Of a stretch of DNA of 64,000 nucleotides, positions 45,967 through 58,261 are shown one piece after another. The stretch lies in contig NC_079496.1 in the NCBI RefSeq assembly GCF_030052815.1, positions 3,410,001 to 3,474,000 of the forward strand, given 5' to 3'. Position 1 is the stretch's first letter; every line of letters begins with the position of its first letter. The notes under the pieces are model-generated. The model was not told the DNA's origin. It saw only the letters and a list, made by a program, of their open reading frames with translations, and ran no database searches. The position numbers and the translations under genes were made by a program. This stretch comes from Hevea brasiliensis (lineage: Eukaryota > Streptophyta > Magnoliopsida > Malpighiales > Euphorbiaceae).

Positions 45967-47067
45967 ATGCAGCAGCTGCAGCAAGAACAAAACATGAAAG
46001 GATTCGACCTGAATAAGCTGCCTCAATTTAAAGACATAAAAATTCCTCCTAACAACAACCAGAACCAGAAGGTTGTTAGGCTTGCTTCCCCTGAGGATGA
46101 GGACTTGAGTGATGATGAGCTTGATGAGTTTGATGACGAAGATTTCGATGATGATGATTTTGATGATGAGATGGATGATCCCCAACATTCGCTTGGTAAG
46201 ATGAAACCCATTATGCCTAATGGCAACATGATGATAATGCACAGAAGGGTGCTGCTGTAAATGGAGGTGGCAATGGTAAGAAAGGCGGTGGAAACGGGGG
46301 TAATGTTAATGGAGCTGTGCCTGTGCAAGTAAATATAGATGGTGGAAATGGTGGTAAAAAGGGCTGCGGAGGTGGTGGTGGAGGCAATAGCAATGGAGGA
46401 AATCAAAATCAAGGTGGCAAAAATGGGGGTGGAAAGCCACAAGATGGCAAAACCGGTAACAACAGAGGTGGTGGTAGTAATAACAAGAATGGTAACAATG
46501 GCAGCGCTGGTGGCGGTGGAAATGGTAATAACACCCAAATGAATGGGGGTAAAAAGGGTAATAACAGTGGAGGTGATGCTATGAATGATGCGTTGCGCAC
46601 CATGGATAGACCCCATGGTAATATGGGTCAAATGGGCAACCTGAGCATGCCCATGGGCCAAATGGGCAACATGCACAGTAGCCAAATGGGTAACCTGCAC
46701 ATGCGCCAAACGGGTAGCATTCCTACTGTTCAAGGTCTTACCAGCTGCTGCTGCAGCTGCAGCCATGAATGGTAGTAGTGGAGGCGGCGGTCTCAATGGG
46801 TACTTCCAAGGGGCCGGGCCAGATCTTATGCCCGGTAATCCATACCACAAGCTGAAGCAGCAACAACAACAGTACTTGCAAGCTTTAATGAACCAACAGA
46901 GGGCAATGGGTAATGAGAGGTTTCAACCCATGATGTATGCTAGGCCCCCACCAGCAGTCAATTACATGCCCCCATACCAATATCCGTACCCGCCACCACA
47001 TCCAGTTTCTGACCCGTATTCCAACTACTTCAGCGATGAGAATACCTGAAGTTGCAATGTGATGTGA

Positions 47068-49740
47068 AAAGGGTCTTTCTGCATTGAACTCGATGCTTGC
47101 TGTTGTGGGTTAGTTTGCTTTAGCTTGTGGTAGTTCGGTTATAGTTGAAGGGAAAAAAAAAAAAAAACTAGAAGTTTGATGCCATAATATACATGAAAAT
47201 GGGTTTTTCTTTTTAAGTTTAAATATTTAGCCTTTTGATTTTTACTTTTTTTTGGGTCTCTTCAGTCGAATTTAGGGGTTTAAATTATCATAGGCAAGTA
47301 TTTATAGATATAATATATTAAAAAAACTCTACTCCTTGTAGTAGTAATAGTGGGCTCTCTCTTATGAAGATGTTCAAATGTTGCAAAACAAGAAAATAAG
47401 ATTTAAAAAAAAAAAAAAAAAGAATGGTGCTGAAAAAAGGCCCATCTCTCTCTGGCCATTAGATAAATTTTGAGAGGAAAAAAAAAAAAGTAGAAAAATA
47501 TTTTTTATTTTTTTGCTTGGATATATAAAAATTAAAAAAAAAGTAAAAATTAACATAAAAAATAAAAAGATAGAAAGTTAACATAAAAAATAAAAGGTAA
47601 ATAGAATAAATTTAATTTTAAAATTATTTTTTTAATTATTATTATTATTTTTTTTTTTTACTTGTGTCATGTCTGCTCCATCTTCTCTTCCATAATTATA
47701 TAAACCCACTCTCAAGACTTTCACTGTGTGTGTTAATGATTACCGCTTGTCTCGCACACTGAGTTCGTTTGCTGGAGAAGTATGCTCGCCCACCAAGCCC
47801 TTCATAAGTGCGTTTGGTTATATGGTTCTCAAGGGCTACCCTACCGTCAAACGCCATAATAAACTTCAATTATTAAGCAAAACAAGGAGCGTTCATTATT
47901 AATTTGATCACTGCCCACTTCACCAGAGGCCAAAGGTTCTCACTGTGTTATTAAAACGGCGTCCAGAGAACAAGTTGACAAGGACTAGCTAACTACTTAT
48001 ATTAAATTTTCTCTCTAATTTTGGGGGGCAAAAATCTAACGGCGTTGACAATTACACGAATTCTGGTAAAAATCCTGTATGGTCATATCAACAAGAAGAA
48101 GAAGCATCACAAGGGCCGAAACCCATCAGGTGTTGGATTTCTCATAAGATGATCTTCTTCAATTTTTCTATTTATTTTATTTCTGTACATCAGTCTAATC
48201 AGAGACAGTGATAGAGGTGGGTCCCTTACTTCCTCTGAAAAGTACTTGTCTGTTTCCTTGGGCATGCATTGCGCTGCATGCATCCTTCCCCTCCTCTGTG
48301 TTAAAGATTTTTAGATCCATTGTGAAGAAGAAGAAGAAGAAGCAGTGGATTCTAAGCTGTGATGATTATATTGGTGGAAAAATGACAAATGTATTTGTCA
48401 TCTTCTTGTTGAAATTTTAGAGCTATCTTTTATGTATTTGGTTACGCCAAGTTGTATTATTTCAGACCCACAAGTTGCAGCGTCCGGACCTAACAATTAA
48501 TGTAGATAACTCGAGATTCAAAATTTGCTTTCCCTTGTTTGGTCACGAGGATAACACCATTCTTAGCTGTTACATATAATGAAAATAATATAAATTTTAT
48601 ATTTTTATAAGTGAAATTTCCATGTATCACATGAAGGGTGAATGGGACCCGCTGGGTTGATGGTTTCGAAACTTTTGTCACCCAAAACCTAACAACTTCC
48701 TCATCAATCTTACGTGCTTTTTTTCCGTTGCTTATTAAATTAATTTTTGTTATATGATAAATTATTATTATTATTATTATTCTTATTTTTATCAATAAAT
48801 AAAATATATTATACGCACATAGTAATTAATGATAAAAATAAATTATTATTAAAATTATAATAATTTTAATATAAATATTATTTTTATATAATTCATACAC
48901 ATATATATTTCACATATAATATAAAATCTTAAAATATCATTATAAATTATTTCATTAATTACATTTCATTTCACATATATATTTCATTAATTTCACATAA
49001 TTTTTTAACTTAGTATGGTTTTAATAGCAATTATAATGCCTCATATCCAACTAGTCTTTATCATTTTCAGACCCTTAATTATATGACCTAAAATTATGAA
49101 TTTAAATTATTTTAATAGTTGGATTATAAATTGTTTAAACATTTTCATTATCGTATATTCTACCAATATGGAATGCCAGAATAAATTGAGCATAAAAATA
49201 ATTTTAATAATTTTAAATTAAATATTTATATTAAAATTTATATAATTATTAATTTTAATAAATATCATTATTATTTTAAATTAAATAAATTTTCTATTAA
49301 TAGGATATTTATGTTTATCAAAAAATATGATTATAGAGAATTTAAATTCACATAAAATGAGTTTATCAATGTTTAAATTAAATATATACATATAAATTAA
49401 TTTATTTTTTATATATATTTTAATTAATTTTATATAAATTATAATATAAATTTTAATTTAATGATTATTAAATTTATTATTATATTAATTTAAATTTATA
49501 TTAAAAATATTTAGAAAAAAATTGTAAATGGTATAAAAGAGACGGTGGATGTGCAAGAGATTTTCAATAGTTTCCCTAAATCCAAATTGTTCCCGATGAT
49601 CGAGAGAAAAGGGTAGGCCCCACTGTTTATTTTCGTCGGCTCATGACAACGGGGCCCGCAAGGTATCCCACAAAAGAAGTAATTTAAATTATATATATTT
49701 AAAAAAATTATATATATTTAAAAAATCAAAAAAAAAAAAT
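47068..49740. other. Gene-free region with a lone TATA motif
   Basis: It contains the 3' flank of the HIPP locus and poly(A)/poly(T) runs (47153-47168, 47404-47420 and 47647-47660). A TATATAAACCC motif lies at about 47696-47706 with no ORF of note downstream. A small perfect hairpin GCATGCA-TTGCGC-TGCATGC is at 48262-48281. From 48750 to 49500 the sequence is nearly featureless A/T. No gene is supported. Confidence 0.5.
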
Positions 49741-49744
49741 TAGG

Positions 49745-49905
49745 AGTAATACGAAGTAACAAATAGGGATGTAAATGAACGACGTCATTCCTGAGTACTC
49801 GAGACTCTGTTTGGCTCGAAAAAAATTTGATTTGATTCTATTTATTTTCTAAATAAGTTGAATTTAAATTTAAATTTAAATTTTAGAGTCGTGTAATAAA
49901 TGAGC
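49745..49905. repeat. Dispersed repeat of GGGATGTAAATGAACGA type
   Basis: The segment starts GGGATGTAAATGAACGAC with CTCGAGACTCTGTTTGGCTCGA soon after, a word order common to a widespread plant repeat. It directly precedes the LINE fragment. Confidence 0.35.
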
Positions 49906-49910
49906 TTGAT

Positions 49911-50640
49911 GTATAATGTTTGCGGATGATATTATTTTGATAGATGAAACATGAGTAGGAGTCAATAGAAAGCTATATCTTTGAAGAAGTACTTTAGAGT
50001 CAAAGGATTTTAAGTTAAGTAGAACGAAGACAGAATACATACATTGCAAGTTCAGTGAAGGTCAAACTAGTGATAGAAAATGAGTTAGTTTGAATGAAGT
50101 GGTACTGTCTCAAAGTAATCACTTTAAATATCTTGGCTCAGTCCTTCAAGTAGATGAGGGATGTGAGGAGAATGTTAGTTATAGAATTAAAGCCGGATGG
50201 TTGAAGTAAAGACGTGCCACGGGAGTTTTATGTGATTGCAAGATTCCCAATAAGTTGAAAGTAAATTTTACCGTACAGCCATACGACCGGTTATATTATA
50301 TGGTAGTGAGTGTTGGATACTAAAAAAATCATATGAGTCTAAGATAAGAGTTATAGAAATGAAAATATTAAGGTGGATGAGTGGCCATACTAAACTAGAT
50401 AAAGTCCGTAATGAGAGTATTAGAGATAAGGTAGGAGTGGTGCTAATTGAAGATAAGTTGAGAGAATGAAGATTGAGGTTGTTTAGTCATGTGAAACGTA
50501 GATATACGGAGGCTCTAGTTAGACAAGTAAAGCACATTAGGTTAGAGGAAAGAAATAAAAAAAGGAGTAGACCTAAATTGACTTGAAGGAGAGTAGTACA
50601 ACATAATCTAGAAGCATTATACATTTCTGAGAATTTAATC
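49911..50640 (+). pseudogene. RTE-type LINE remnant: 3' part of reverse transcriptase
   Basis: The frame starting MFADDIILID carries the FADD motif of a non-LTR reverse transcriptase. It continues with FKYLGSVLQ, LYGSECWILKK, KILRWMSGHT and RLRLFSHVKRR, the usual C-terminal series of plant RTE-type LINE polyproteins. It is interrupted by several stops (for example TGA after DET and TAA after KK) and small frame changes. Only about the last third of the reverse transcriptase and the tail remain; the endonuclease part is absent, so the copy is 5'-truncated and dead. Confidence 0.85.
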
Positions 50641-52414
50641 TAAAATTATTTAAAATAAAAAAAAAGTGAATGCATATAATTAATCTTAAATTTTTAAAAT
50701 AAAAATTTAATTAAGTTAAATTATATATATAATTAGTTCAAATGTTCACGTGACCCTGATACAGAAAACCAACAACTACGACTTTTATCTACTTTTCCTC
50801 TGCTCCATTTTTTTATTGCGGAAGAAAAACAAATTGCTGGTGTTTGATCACTTTATGAGACTTCAAATTTCACAAAAGCAACTAACAAGTTCCCGTTGTT
50901 TTGATCTTTTTGCTCTTTCTCATGACAGGTCAAATTCTTCAATTATACTCCATTCTCCTGTCATGTCGTCTATTATAATATTAAAGAGTGGATCTTTCTT
51001 CTTGGACTAATTGCATTATTCTAAAAAGAAACAGTAAGTTTAGTCCTCTTGTCTCCCACTGCAGTTGAGTATTGGATAGGTTCCAAGGATTCATTTGTTT
51101 AAAAGCAATTAATTTTTTTTAAAAAGTCCCATTTTTTATGCTTTAAAGGTTGGAATAATTGGTATAAACACGAATTTAATTCACATTACTCATATTTTAA
51201 CATAGAACTACTAATTAATTACATATTAAAAAAGCCATGTTAAATGGGTTTTTGCAAAAGTTGAGGGTAGGGTCGATTATTGAAGTTTAATTATATAAAT
51301 TATCAAGTGGGTGTCAGTGGCGCACAGTATGCGGAAAAACAGAAGATTTGGGCTGTAGGGGGGGCCAGGTCACAATGAGCATACATAATCATAAAGTGAT
51401 ATGTGGGTCGACAATGGAGTGAAGATGGTAGGAGACTAATCTATTAAAATGCCTGAAAATGAGATGACACTAGTCATAAAATTGATTAGATCAACAACTA
51501 GCCAATACTAGTGCCTTTGGTGGAAATATGCACCCGTCCTTGTTGGGTACCTTGAATTTCTCTATAATAGCCATCATTTTTTATACTATCCAAACCACAA
51601 CTATGCCTAGTGATGGCTAATAATAATTAATACGCAAATAAAGATGAAAGACGTGCATCTTTTAGTTTCGTCTTGCATTGAAATTATAGGGAGCTAGCTT
51701 CCAGCTGCTAGTGCTGTAATCTCTATAAATTACTTGTTATTTTTAAATCCATAAAAGTATTAATTAGAAAGTAACTTTCCAACTTAATATAAGGCATGAA
51801 TTTTTCTGTACAGATTCATGTTAAAATTTTATTGATTAAATAGATAGATCTCATATATTTGTATCTTGAATTTATAACAAATCAGGTTTAAGTAAGAATC
51901 TTTTTTAGATGTATATATAATTTGAAAACATGGAATTGGAATTTGTTAATTACACTGGCTAATAACAATCAAAACATGGGCAATTTAATATAGTGTCCCT
52001 TCCAGTTTAAATAAATGCTTATAACAATCATGCAATAGTGATCAATTATTTTTTAGTTAAAGCGATTGAATGCGTCGTCTGTTCTTATTTTTTTTCTTTA
52101 ATTTATTTTTCTTTTCAGTAATTAACCAAAAAATCCTGTAAAAATTGAGAGTTGAAGTTGATATATTAATTCAGAATCTTTGTTTTGAAGATTGAACACA
52201 ATGTTGATTGTTATTTCTTTTGCAAGGCAAGAAGAGTCGAGACTCGATAAGTATGGCCTTTTGCACCAACTTCAATGTGATATATTTTTTTATTTATCCA
52301 TTTATTTAATTTATCTTATTGATAACGATTTTAATAGAAATTAATTATATCATAAATAAATAAAATTATAATTCATATAACATTTAAATTGTTAATTAAA
52401 CAAACCTCTAATAA
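50641..52414. other. Gene-free spacer
   Basis: Mixed AT-rich intergenic DNA. No coding domain, RNA gene or terminal repeat was recognised. Confidence 0.5.
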
Positions 52415-52422
52415 TAATATTT

Positions 52423-53072
52423 GGAATAAGGTTCAAATTGCCTCCTATACTTATCGGGGAGGTTCAATTTAGCCCGTTTTTAACTTTTGATTTAATTTAA
52501 TCTATAAGTTTTGATTTATGCTCAAATTAGTCCAATTAATAAAAAAAGTAATTATTTAATTATTTTTTAATATTAAAATATTATTTTTATACTGTATAAT
52601 TAATTAATAAAAATAAAAATATTATTTTTATTATTCAATAATAAAAATAATATTTTTATTTAATTAATTATATAATAAAAAATTAATATTTTAATATTAA
52701 AAAATAATTAAATATTAAATAATTTATTTAAATAAATTATTTGATATACAAACAAATTAATTAATTAATTATACAATATAAAAATAATATTTTAATATTA
52801 ACAAAAGTCATTTTTTAATATTATTTAAACAAATTAATTAAATATTTTAAAAATGATATTAAAATATTATTTTTATATTGTATAATTTGTATAATTAAAA
52901 TATTAAATAAATTATTTTTATATTATATTTTAATATTAAAAAATAATATTTTTATTAATTGAACTAATTTGAACATAAATTAAAACTTATGGACTAAATT
53001 AGATCAAAAGTTAAAAATAAGCTAAATTGAACCTCTAAATAAGTACATGAGTCAAATTGAACCTCATTCCAG
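52423..53072. mobile_element. MITE with inverted ends of about 120 bp, 650 bp
   Basis: The left end GGAATAAGGTTCAAATTG and right end CAAATTGAACCTCATTCC open inverted repeats of about 120 bp with roughly 85% identity (for example TTTTTAACTTTTGAT against ATCAAAAGTTAAAAA). The 8-mer TAATATTT flanks both sides (52415-52422 and 53073-53080). The centre is nearly pure A/T with further internal symmetry and no coding. The long ends and 8- to 9-bp duplication suggest a non-autonomous hAT- or Mutator-type element. Confidence 0.8.
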
Positions 53073-53080
53073 TAATATTT

Positions 53081-55446
53081 TACATACTCTTCTTATAACA
53101 ATAAAACAAAAACTTAATTATATAAAGACACAAAGAAATGAACAGCAAAACCTCAAAAAGCTGATAATAGTAAGGAGAAAATGAAACAATAATATCGATA
53201 GCAAAAATTGGCACTTGCCCTAATGTTGCCGCTTTATCTATAAGAGCACGATCCTTCCCCTAAAACACTTATGTTGTATATGACTTCTTGTTAATAGTTT
53301 TACGGCTCAACGATGTAAAAGGTAAAGGAGATAAGATAAATAAAGAAAAAAATATAGTAAAAAATGGATGAAGAAAAATAAATAGGTATAGCATGTAATT
53401 GAGTCTTATATTCTATTATTGACTAATGCATTATGCAGACTCATCTACCTTACCTATGTCCAATAATATAATACCACCTTCCTCTTTCGTTCCATATAAA
53501 AATACGAAGATTTTCATGCTTAAATACTAGAATTTACCCTCATTAGAATTACTATAGAATTAGCATTAAGTCAAATATGTTCAAAGCACAAGGATCAAGG
53601 AATATTATGAGCAGTAATATCACATGGGGGCAGTGCCTAATATTTGCGTGCATGTTCCCTATCCCAGGGCACTTTCATATACATATAATTGCAGAGATGA
53701 GTGACGAGGAATGAAGGAGCGGATGCCTTGGCTCGCAACTCACACCTCCGTCTTGGATTTCGCTCATCACCAATGGTTGACAATATACTCTCTTAATAAA
53801 TACTCCATATTCCTATGTATTTAGGACAATGGGTCTCTCTGTTCTCTTAATTTTCCTAGGAATACTAGGCTCCCCGTCTACCCATGTGGATGTGGTGCTG
53901 TTACAGTGCTGCTAGTACTGTCTTTCATTTGAATAACCTATCCTTGTCTACCTTTCATTACCACATTTTCTTTTTATTAATTAGTGCTTTTAATTCACCA
54001 TTAACTGAAATTTAATTTTTTAATTGTCTTATCTTAATTTGGGAATAATACTCCACACCAAATACAAACACATGAGTGTGAACGGATGTGGATTATATAG
54101 ATGGAAGCCATGAACACGACTCAAGAGGTAATGATTTCTCGGAAAGAATGGTGGACACTTTTGTATTATAATGATGATTGATATCCGTGAAAAGAAAATA
54201 TGAAATATGTTTAATCAAATGTCGCAATTATGTCTTCCATTAGGTATGCAATAATGTATATCAAAAGGACAAAAACACCATTTCCATCACGGTAAACAAC
54301 TAATAAAGATAGTAATTAGAGCCAGAGTAAGGGTTGCCGTGCCTTGGTCAATATTGTTTTAAACTACATGCATGTGTTCAGCTTCATATGACATTAATTT
54401 ATGTTCTTGCAAACCTCATAGTCCTCTTCTCTCTCACGTCTTGACGTCCAGTGTCCATTTTTGGGTTAAAGCCAAGAGGCTTTGCATGCACTCTCACCCA
54501 ACTCCACATCTTTGGGGATTTGGCTACTTACTACTCCATTACTACTATTTATTTGGTCTTTGGAATTATTAAAGGCTTTCTCATGCTCAAAAATATTTTA
54601 AATTGTAACCTTTTGTTTTATTTAGAGGATCGACACATTTCTCAAATTCATGATTAAAGGGTTTTATTATTACTTACACTCAATGCTAATAAGTTGGAAC
54701 AAACGTTCATTAATTAAAACCCACCATGCTTTGTTGTTGAGAAAAAAAAATCAGAATTATTTTATTAAACTGTAATTAAAATTTATAACTATATACCACT
54801 AAATCATTAAAAGAAAAGATGGGGATGTATAAAATTTGCATGGGGTGAAGAGCAGAGAAGTATTTCCGGGGGAACAAGCAAGCAAAAGTCTTGTTAGGCA
54901 GAGCAAGGTAGTTCTGTTTGTGGAAGAACACCGAAGAAACCGATAGGCGAATTGCACAGTGCTTTTTAATCAATTTAATATAATAAGAAAGAAAAAGAAA
55001 TATAAAAATGGTCAAATATTAAAAAAGGTCAAAAATATAAAAAAAAAAATAAAAGGGCAAAAGTGGAAGGGAAATGAGTTATAACAGAAATGAAATCAGA
55101 AAGGCGAGCCGAGCCAAGCCAGTCAGAGGATACATTATAAAAAAGGTTAAGAAAAATAAGAAAATATTTTTTAAAAAAAATTAAAAAAAGGAAAAAGGTG
55201 AAGGAAGCCAATCACCAATTATCGGCGGATATTGTCAGTTTGGCTGCATGAGAGAGAAACAAGGGAATCTTTTTAGCTGTACGGTGTTCAGTGTTAGAAA
55301 TGGAGCCCATTTTAAAAATGAAAACTCTCACGCCTTATTAAATATTTTTAAAATAAACAATAAAATTAAATTTTTAAATATTTTTATTTATTTTTAAAAT
55401 ACACAAATTTTAATATTGATTATAATATAAAATTTATCCTTATTAA
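53081..55446. other. Gene-free spacer
   Basis: Short open frames occur (for example 54372-54657) but have no domain or splice context. The stretch 53620-53800 has a more balanced composition with an imperfect GATGAGTGA/TCGCTCATC pairing. No gene is supported. Confidence 0.5.
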
Positions 55447-55451
55447 AATTT

Positions 55452-56459
55452 TATCACGATCCAATCTATGGGTCAGATCGACACTAAAATCTGAATCAAT
55501 TTAAAGCATTTAAGACCCAGAGTAAGTCTAACTATTTCTTAACCCAATCCTAAGGCCCACATTGAGCCCAATTTCAAGAAATCAATCAGATAAAATTCAG
55601 CCATAACATGAACCATCCAACTAGAAGTTTTTGACTCACTTGACCTCTAAGCATAATATATATAACAATTTAGGAAGCTTAGTTCACCCTCCACATACTC
55701 ATAACAATACTATTTCAAATGAGAGCTTAGCTCTCTCATTCAACTCAATAATCATCCATGCATATTCATATATCATGCTTACAATTCCAGTTGATACATA
55801 CATAACAAATCCAAATGAATATATCATTAATAATAATAATAATACATGCGGAGTTCTATAACAGAATAAAAGAACAAAATATAATTAAATGCCGATAGTA
55901 GACCTGCGAAGAAGAGAGCAGGTTAAACTCAATAAATGACCTCTTATATTCTGGAAAAATAGGTGAACAGGAGTGAGCGTTCGACTCAGAGAGTAAAATA
56001 CTGATTTCTATAGCTATCTAAAATTAATGCATCATAAAGAGTGGAATGCAGCACCTTCATAGTTTTCATACAAATCATATCATAAACAACAAAAAGGGTA
56101 ATTTGGAGTACTCACACACTCATATAATATTCAAATAATACATATATGGGAGTTGATCCCCTATATAGCTCTCTTAATCTAACATCTGCCAGCGAGTACA
56201 TCTCAAGCCGAACTTTCGCTTAATAGACCAAATGCGGGGGCCAGCGAGATCATCTCGAGCCGTGCCTACCCCGACTTATCCATAAAAGGATCGACTCCCA
56301 GCGAGTCAGGCTCCTGCTGCGTCTACCCGTCCTGTCCATATCCAATATCACACACCACATGCACGCCAACACACACACATTGCTCCAAATTACCATAAAA
56401 CAATATTCATAACATTTCATCAAATAAAGATGCAATATAAAATGTGTTTAGTATTTAAT

Positions 56460-56506
<47 letters not shown>

Positions 56507-57325
56507 TTATTTATTTATAAGTTACGCATGGTCATGCCTGAATATATAATAATATTGAAATTATAATTAAAATTAATATTTTACTTACAAACGTAAACCA
56601 AAGTCACTGTGGTGGCTGGGAGGAGGGGAAAGGCTGTCCCGACTCACCTGACAATTACATTACAATTATTTAATATAATTGACTTAATATAAGTTTAAAA
56701 AGAACCAAATATACACTAAGTTGTGCTGAAAATTTGACAGAATTCTCCCTATATCTAGGACCTACCCAACCTGCAAAGTAGTTCAAATCACACTTCTAAA
56801 GCACACATCATCTCAACAACAACACATGGCTCCTCCTGGGCCCACCAACTCAGGCAAATCTCACATAATCTAATAATTTAATTATAAGGTTTAAAATAGA
56901 TATTTTGCAAAAGTCATTCTAGCTAGCTTTAAAAATTCTAAAATTTTATCCTGCAGTCCTTAGCAATACTATAGAGCTAACGCAAAATGAATTATAATTT
57001 TCTAGCTACTCACAAATATTTTATGGAATTTTATTCTAAATCTAGCACTATAAAATTGAAGAAACTCAGAGTTTGGGTTTATCTATACTAATTCTAACGC
57101 TTGGAACACGTCTGGGACGTCTGAAAATGGTGGAGTAACCTATAACTTTGACCCGGTTTTGAAGTGGTTCTGATAGTTTATCTGCTCAGCTCGAAATTGC
57201 AGATCTGGGTGATGATCTAATTGCCACGAAACGAAAGTACCTATGCAAAGCCCATAACACCAGGATTAGACTAAAATATTTATATTTACATATAAAATAA
57301 TTATTTAAAAATTATGGGTGTTACA
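55452..57325 (-). mobile_element. Solo LTR, 1.87 kb, minus orientation
   Basis: Flanked by the perfect 5-bp duplication AATTT (55447-55451 and 57326-57330). In its own orientation it begins TGTAACACCC and ends CGTGATA, so it again ends in TA. The terminal start is like those of the elements at 3625 and 14007, but the body differs. It contains GCCAGCGAG-type repeats (56189, 56241 and 56297) and a TA microsatellite. No coding region was found. Confidence 0.75.
56463..56502. repeat. TA dinucleotide microsatellite
   Basis: About 19 TA units followed by four TTTA units, inside the solo LTR at 55452-57325. Confidence 0.95.
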
Positions 57326-57330
57326 AATTT

Positions 57331-57989
57331 ACATTACATAAAATAAAAAATTATTATCATTTATTACAGATCAATAATGTCATTTTTTATTTTTTTAACT
57401 TTATATTGATTATGATAATTAATTAAAAAATAATATTATAAAAGTATTTAATTTTTATAATAAAATTTTATAATTATCTTTATAAATTTATAATAAATAC
57501 GAATCAACTGATCCATAAATCATGTTTATTTAATATAATCTAAAATTTTAATTGATAAGATGAAAATTGAATTTAGTTTCCTAAGTATATATAATTTCAA
57601 TTTATTTAAATGATTTTATATTTGCAATTTTAGTAAAAAAGATTGTCCATAAATACCAGGTTGTATTGTCAAAAATCAATCGATAAAAATGGAAATAGAA
57701 GAAGAAAGGCTAATCAGATATATTTGATTGTGAGTCTCACAAAGGAAAAAGATGAAATTCAATTTTCAATGTCAAAGCAAACACAGCCCCACCCTGCACT
57801 CACCTGAATCACTACTCAATGGCCCAACACCTTTACTTAATATTCATGTGTTTTCAAGCTTCTTCTTATTTTTAATAATTATATATATACTTTCAAAAGA
57901 TTACATGAAAAAAAATATTAAAATATTTATGAATTTTAAAAATTAATATGAATTTAATATTTAATTAAATTAAATAACAGAAAATTTAT
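57331..57989. other. AT-rich spacer before the endogenous virus
   Basis: AT-rich DNA with no recognisable gene. Viral sequence begins abruptly at about 57990. Confidence 0.5.
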
Positions 57990-58229
57990 AGTCTCCAAAA
58001 TACTGCTACGGAATAATATGGTACACTGAAAATTCCTTTTCCTCTGGTTCCTCGATGGAGAAATGAAGGATATTCTCATCTTCATTTTGGAGCTGTCCGC
58101 CTCATCCTCACTCTACATGGACGTAGAGGTCTAACATCTCGGAGGGACATGTTATAATTGGGGAAAAAAGTGAGGACAACACTACCAGCATGTAGTGTGG
58201 TCAAACAGGTGCCAATCACTGCATGTTCA
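57990..58229. repeat. Rearranged duplicate of the movement-protein region
   Basis: 57990-58132 is a direct copy of 58450-58592 with a few mismatches. The adjoining 58133-58229 is the reverse complement of 58641-58737 with about three mismatches. Two parts of one viral region are therefore joined head to head at 58132/58133, and this chimera forms the left edge of the insertion. Confidence 0.9.
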
Positions 58230-58261
58230 GGTTGGAGTATCACTTCTCTAACCTTGTAGAA

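Larger units (their letters stand above)
43150..47067 (+). pseudogene. HIPP: Heavy-metal-associated isoprenylated plant protein (HIPP), disrupted
   Basis: Exons 43150-43179, 43386-43461 and 43612 onward splice to MSKEEFLKIQ, then the HMA region with the metal site CDGC, then GYFTTNIDSEQGKVTVSG. The frame then meets TGA twice (43704 and 43725-43735 area; the second is where family members have Trp). After LANQLKNMQIDNGKGG a frameshift follows. Homology resumes at 45967 after an insertion. It continues through KLPQFKDIKIPP, an acidic Asp/Glu block, a Gly/Asn-rich region and a Met/Gly-rich region, with further frameshifts near 46243 and 46738. A TGA at 47047-47049 precedes a still readable SSCNVM (to 47067), a CaaX prenylation box. 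Such proteins carry metals and bind membranes through the prenyl group. With at least three stops, three frameshifts and an insertion, this copy is a pseudogene unless the assembly is faulty. Confidence 0.88.

Noticed and set aside
45967..46260. Acidic ORF starting MQQLQQ as an independent gene
   Set aside because: It continues the HIPP homology after the insertion and ends at a frameshift, so it is part of the pseudogene.
46023..46850. 275-codon minus-strand open frame
   Set aside because: Antisense to the Gly/Asn- and Asp-rich HIPP pseudogene. Its low-complexity content is explained by the repetitive sense strand, and no domain is visible.
48208..48310. Candidate microRNA precursor
   Set aside because: The arms pair only partly, with an asymmetric 43-base bulge. 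Only the small inner hairpin is solid.
53690..53785. Candidate microRNA hairpin
   Set aside because: Pairing is limited to about nine bases with large bulges, and it matches no plant microRNA I can recall.
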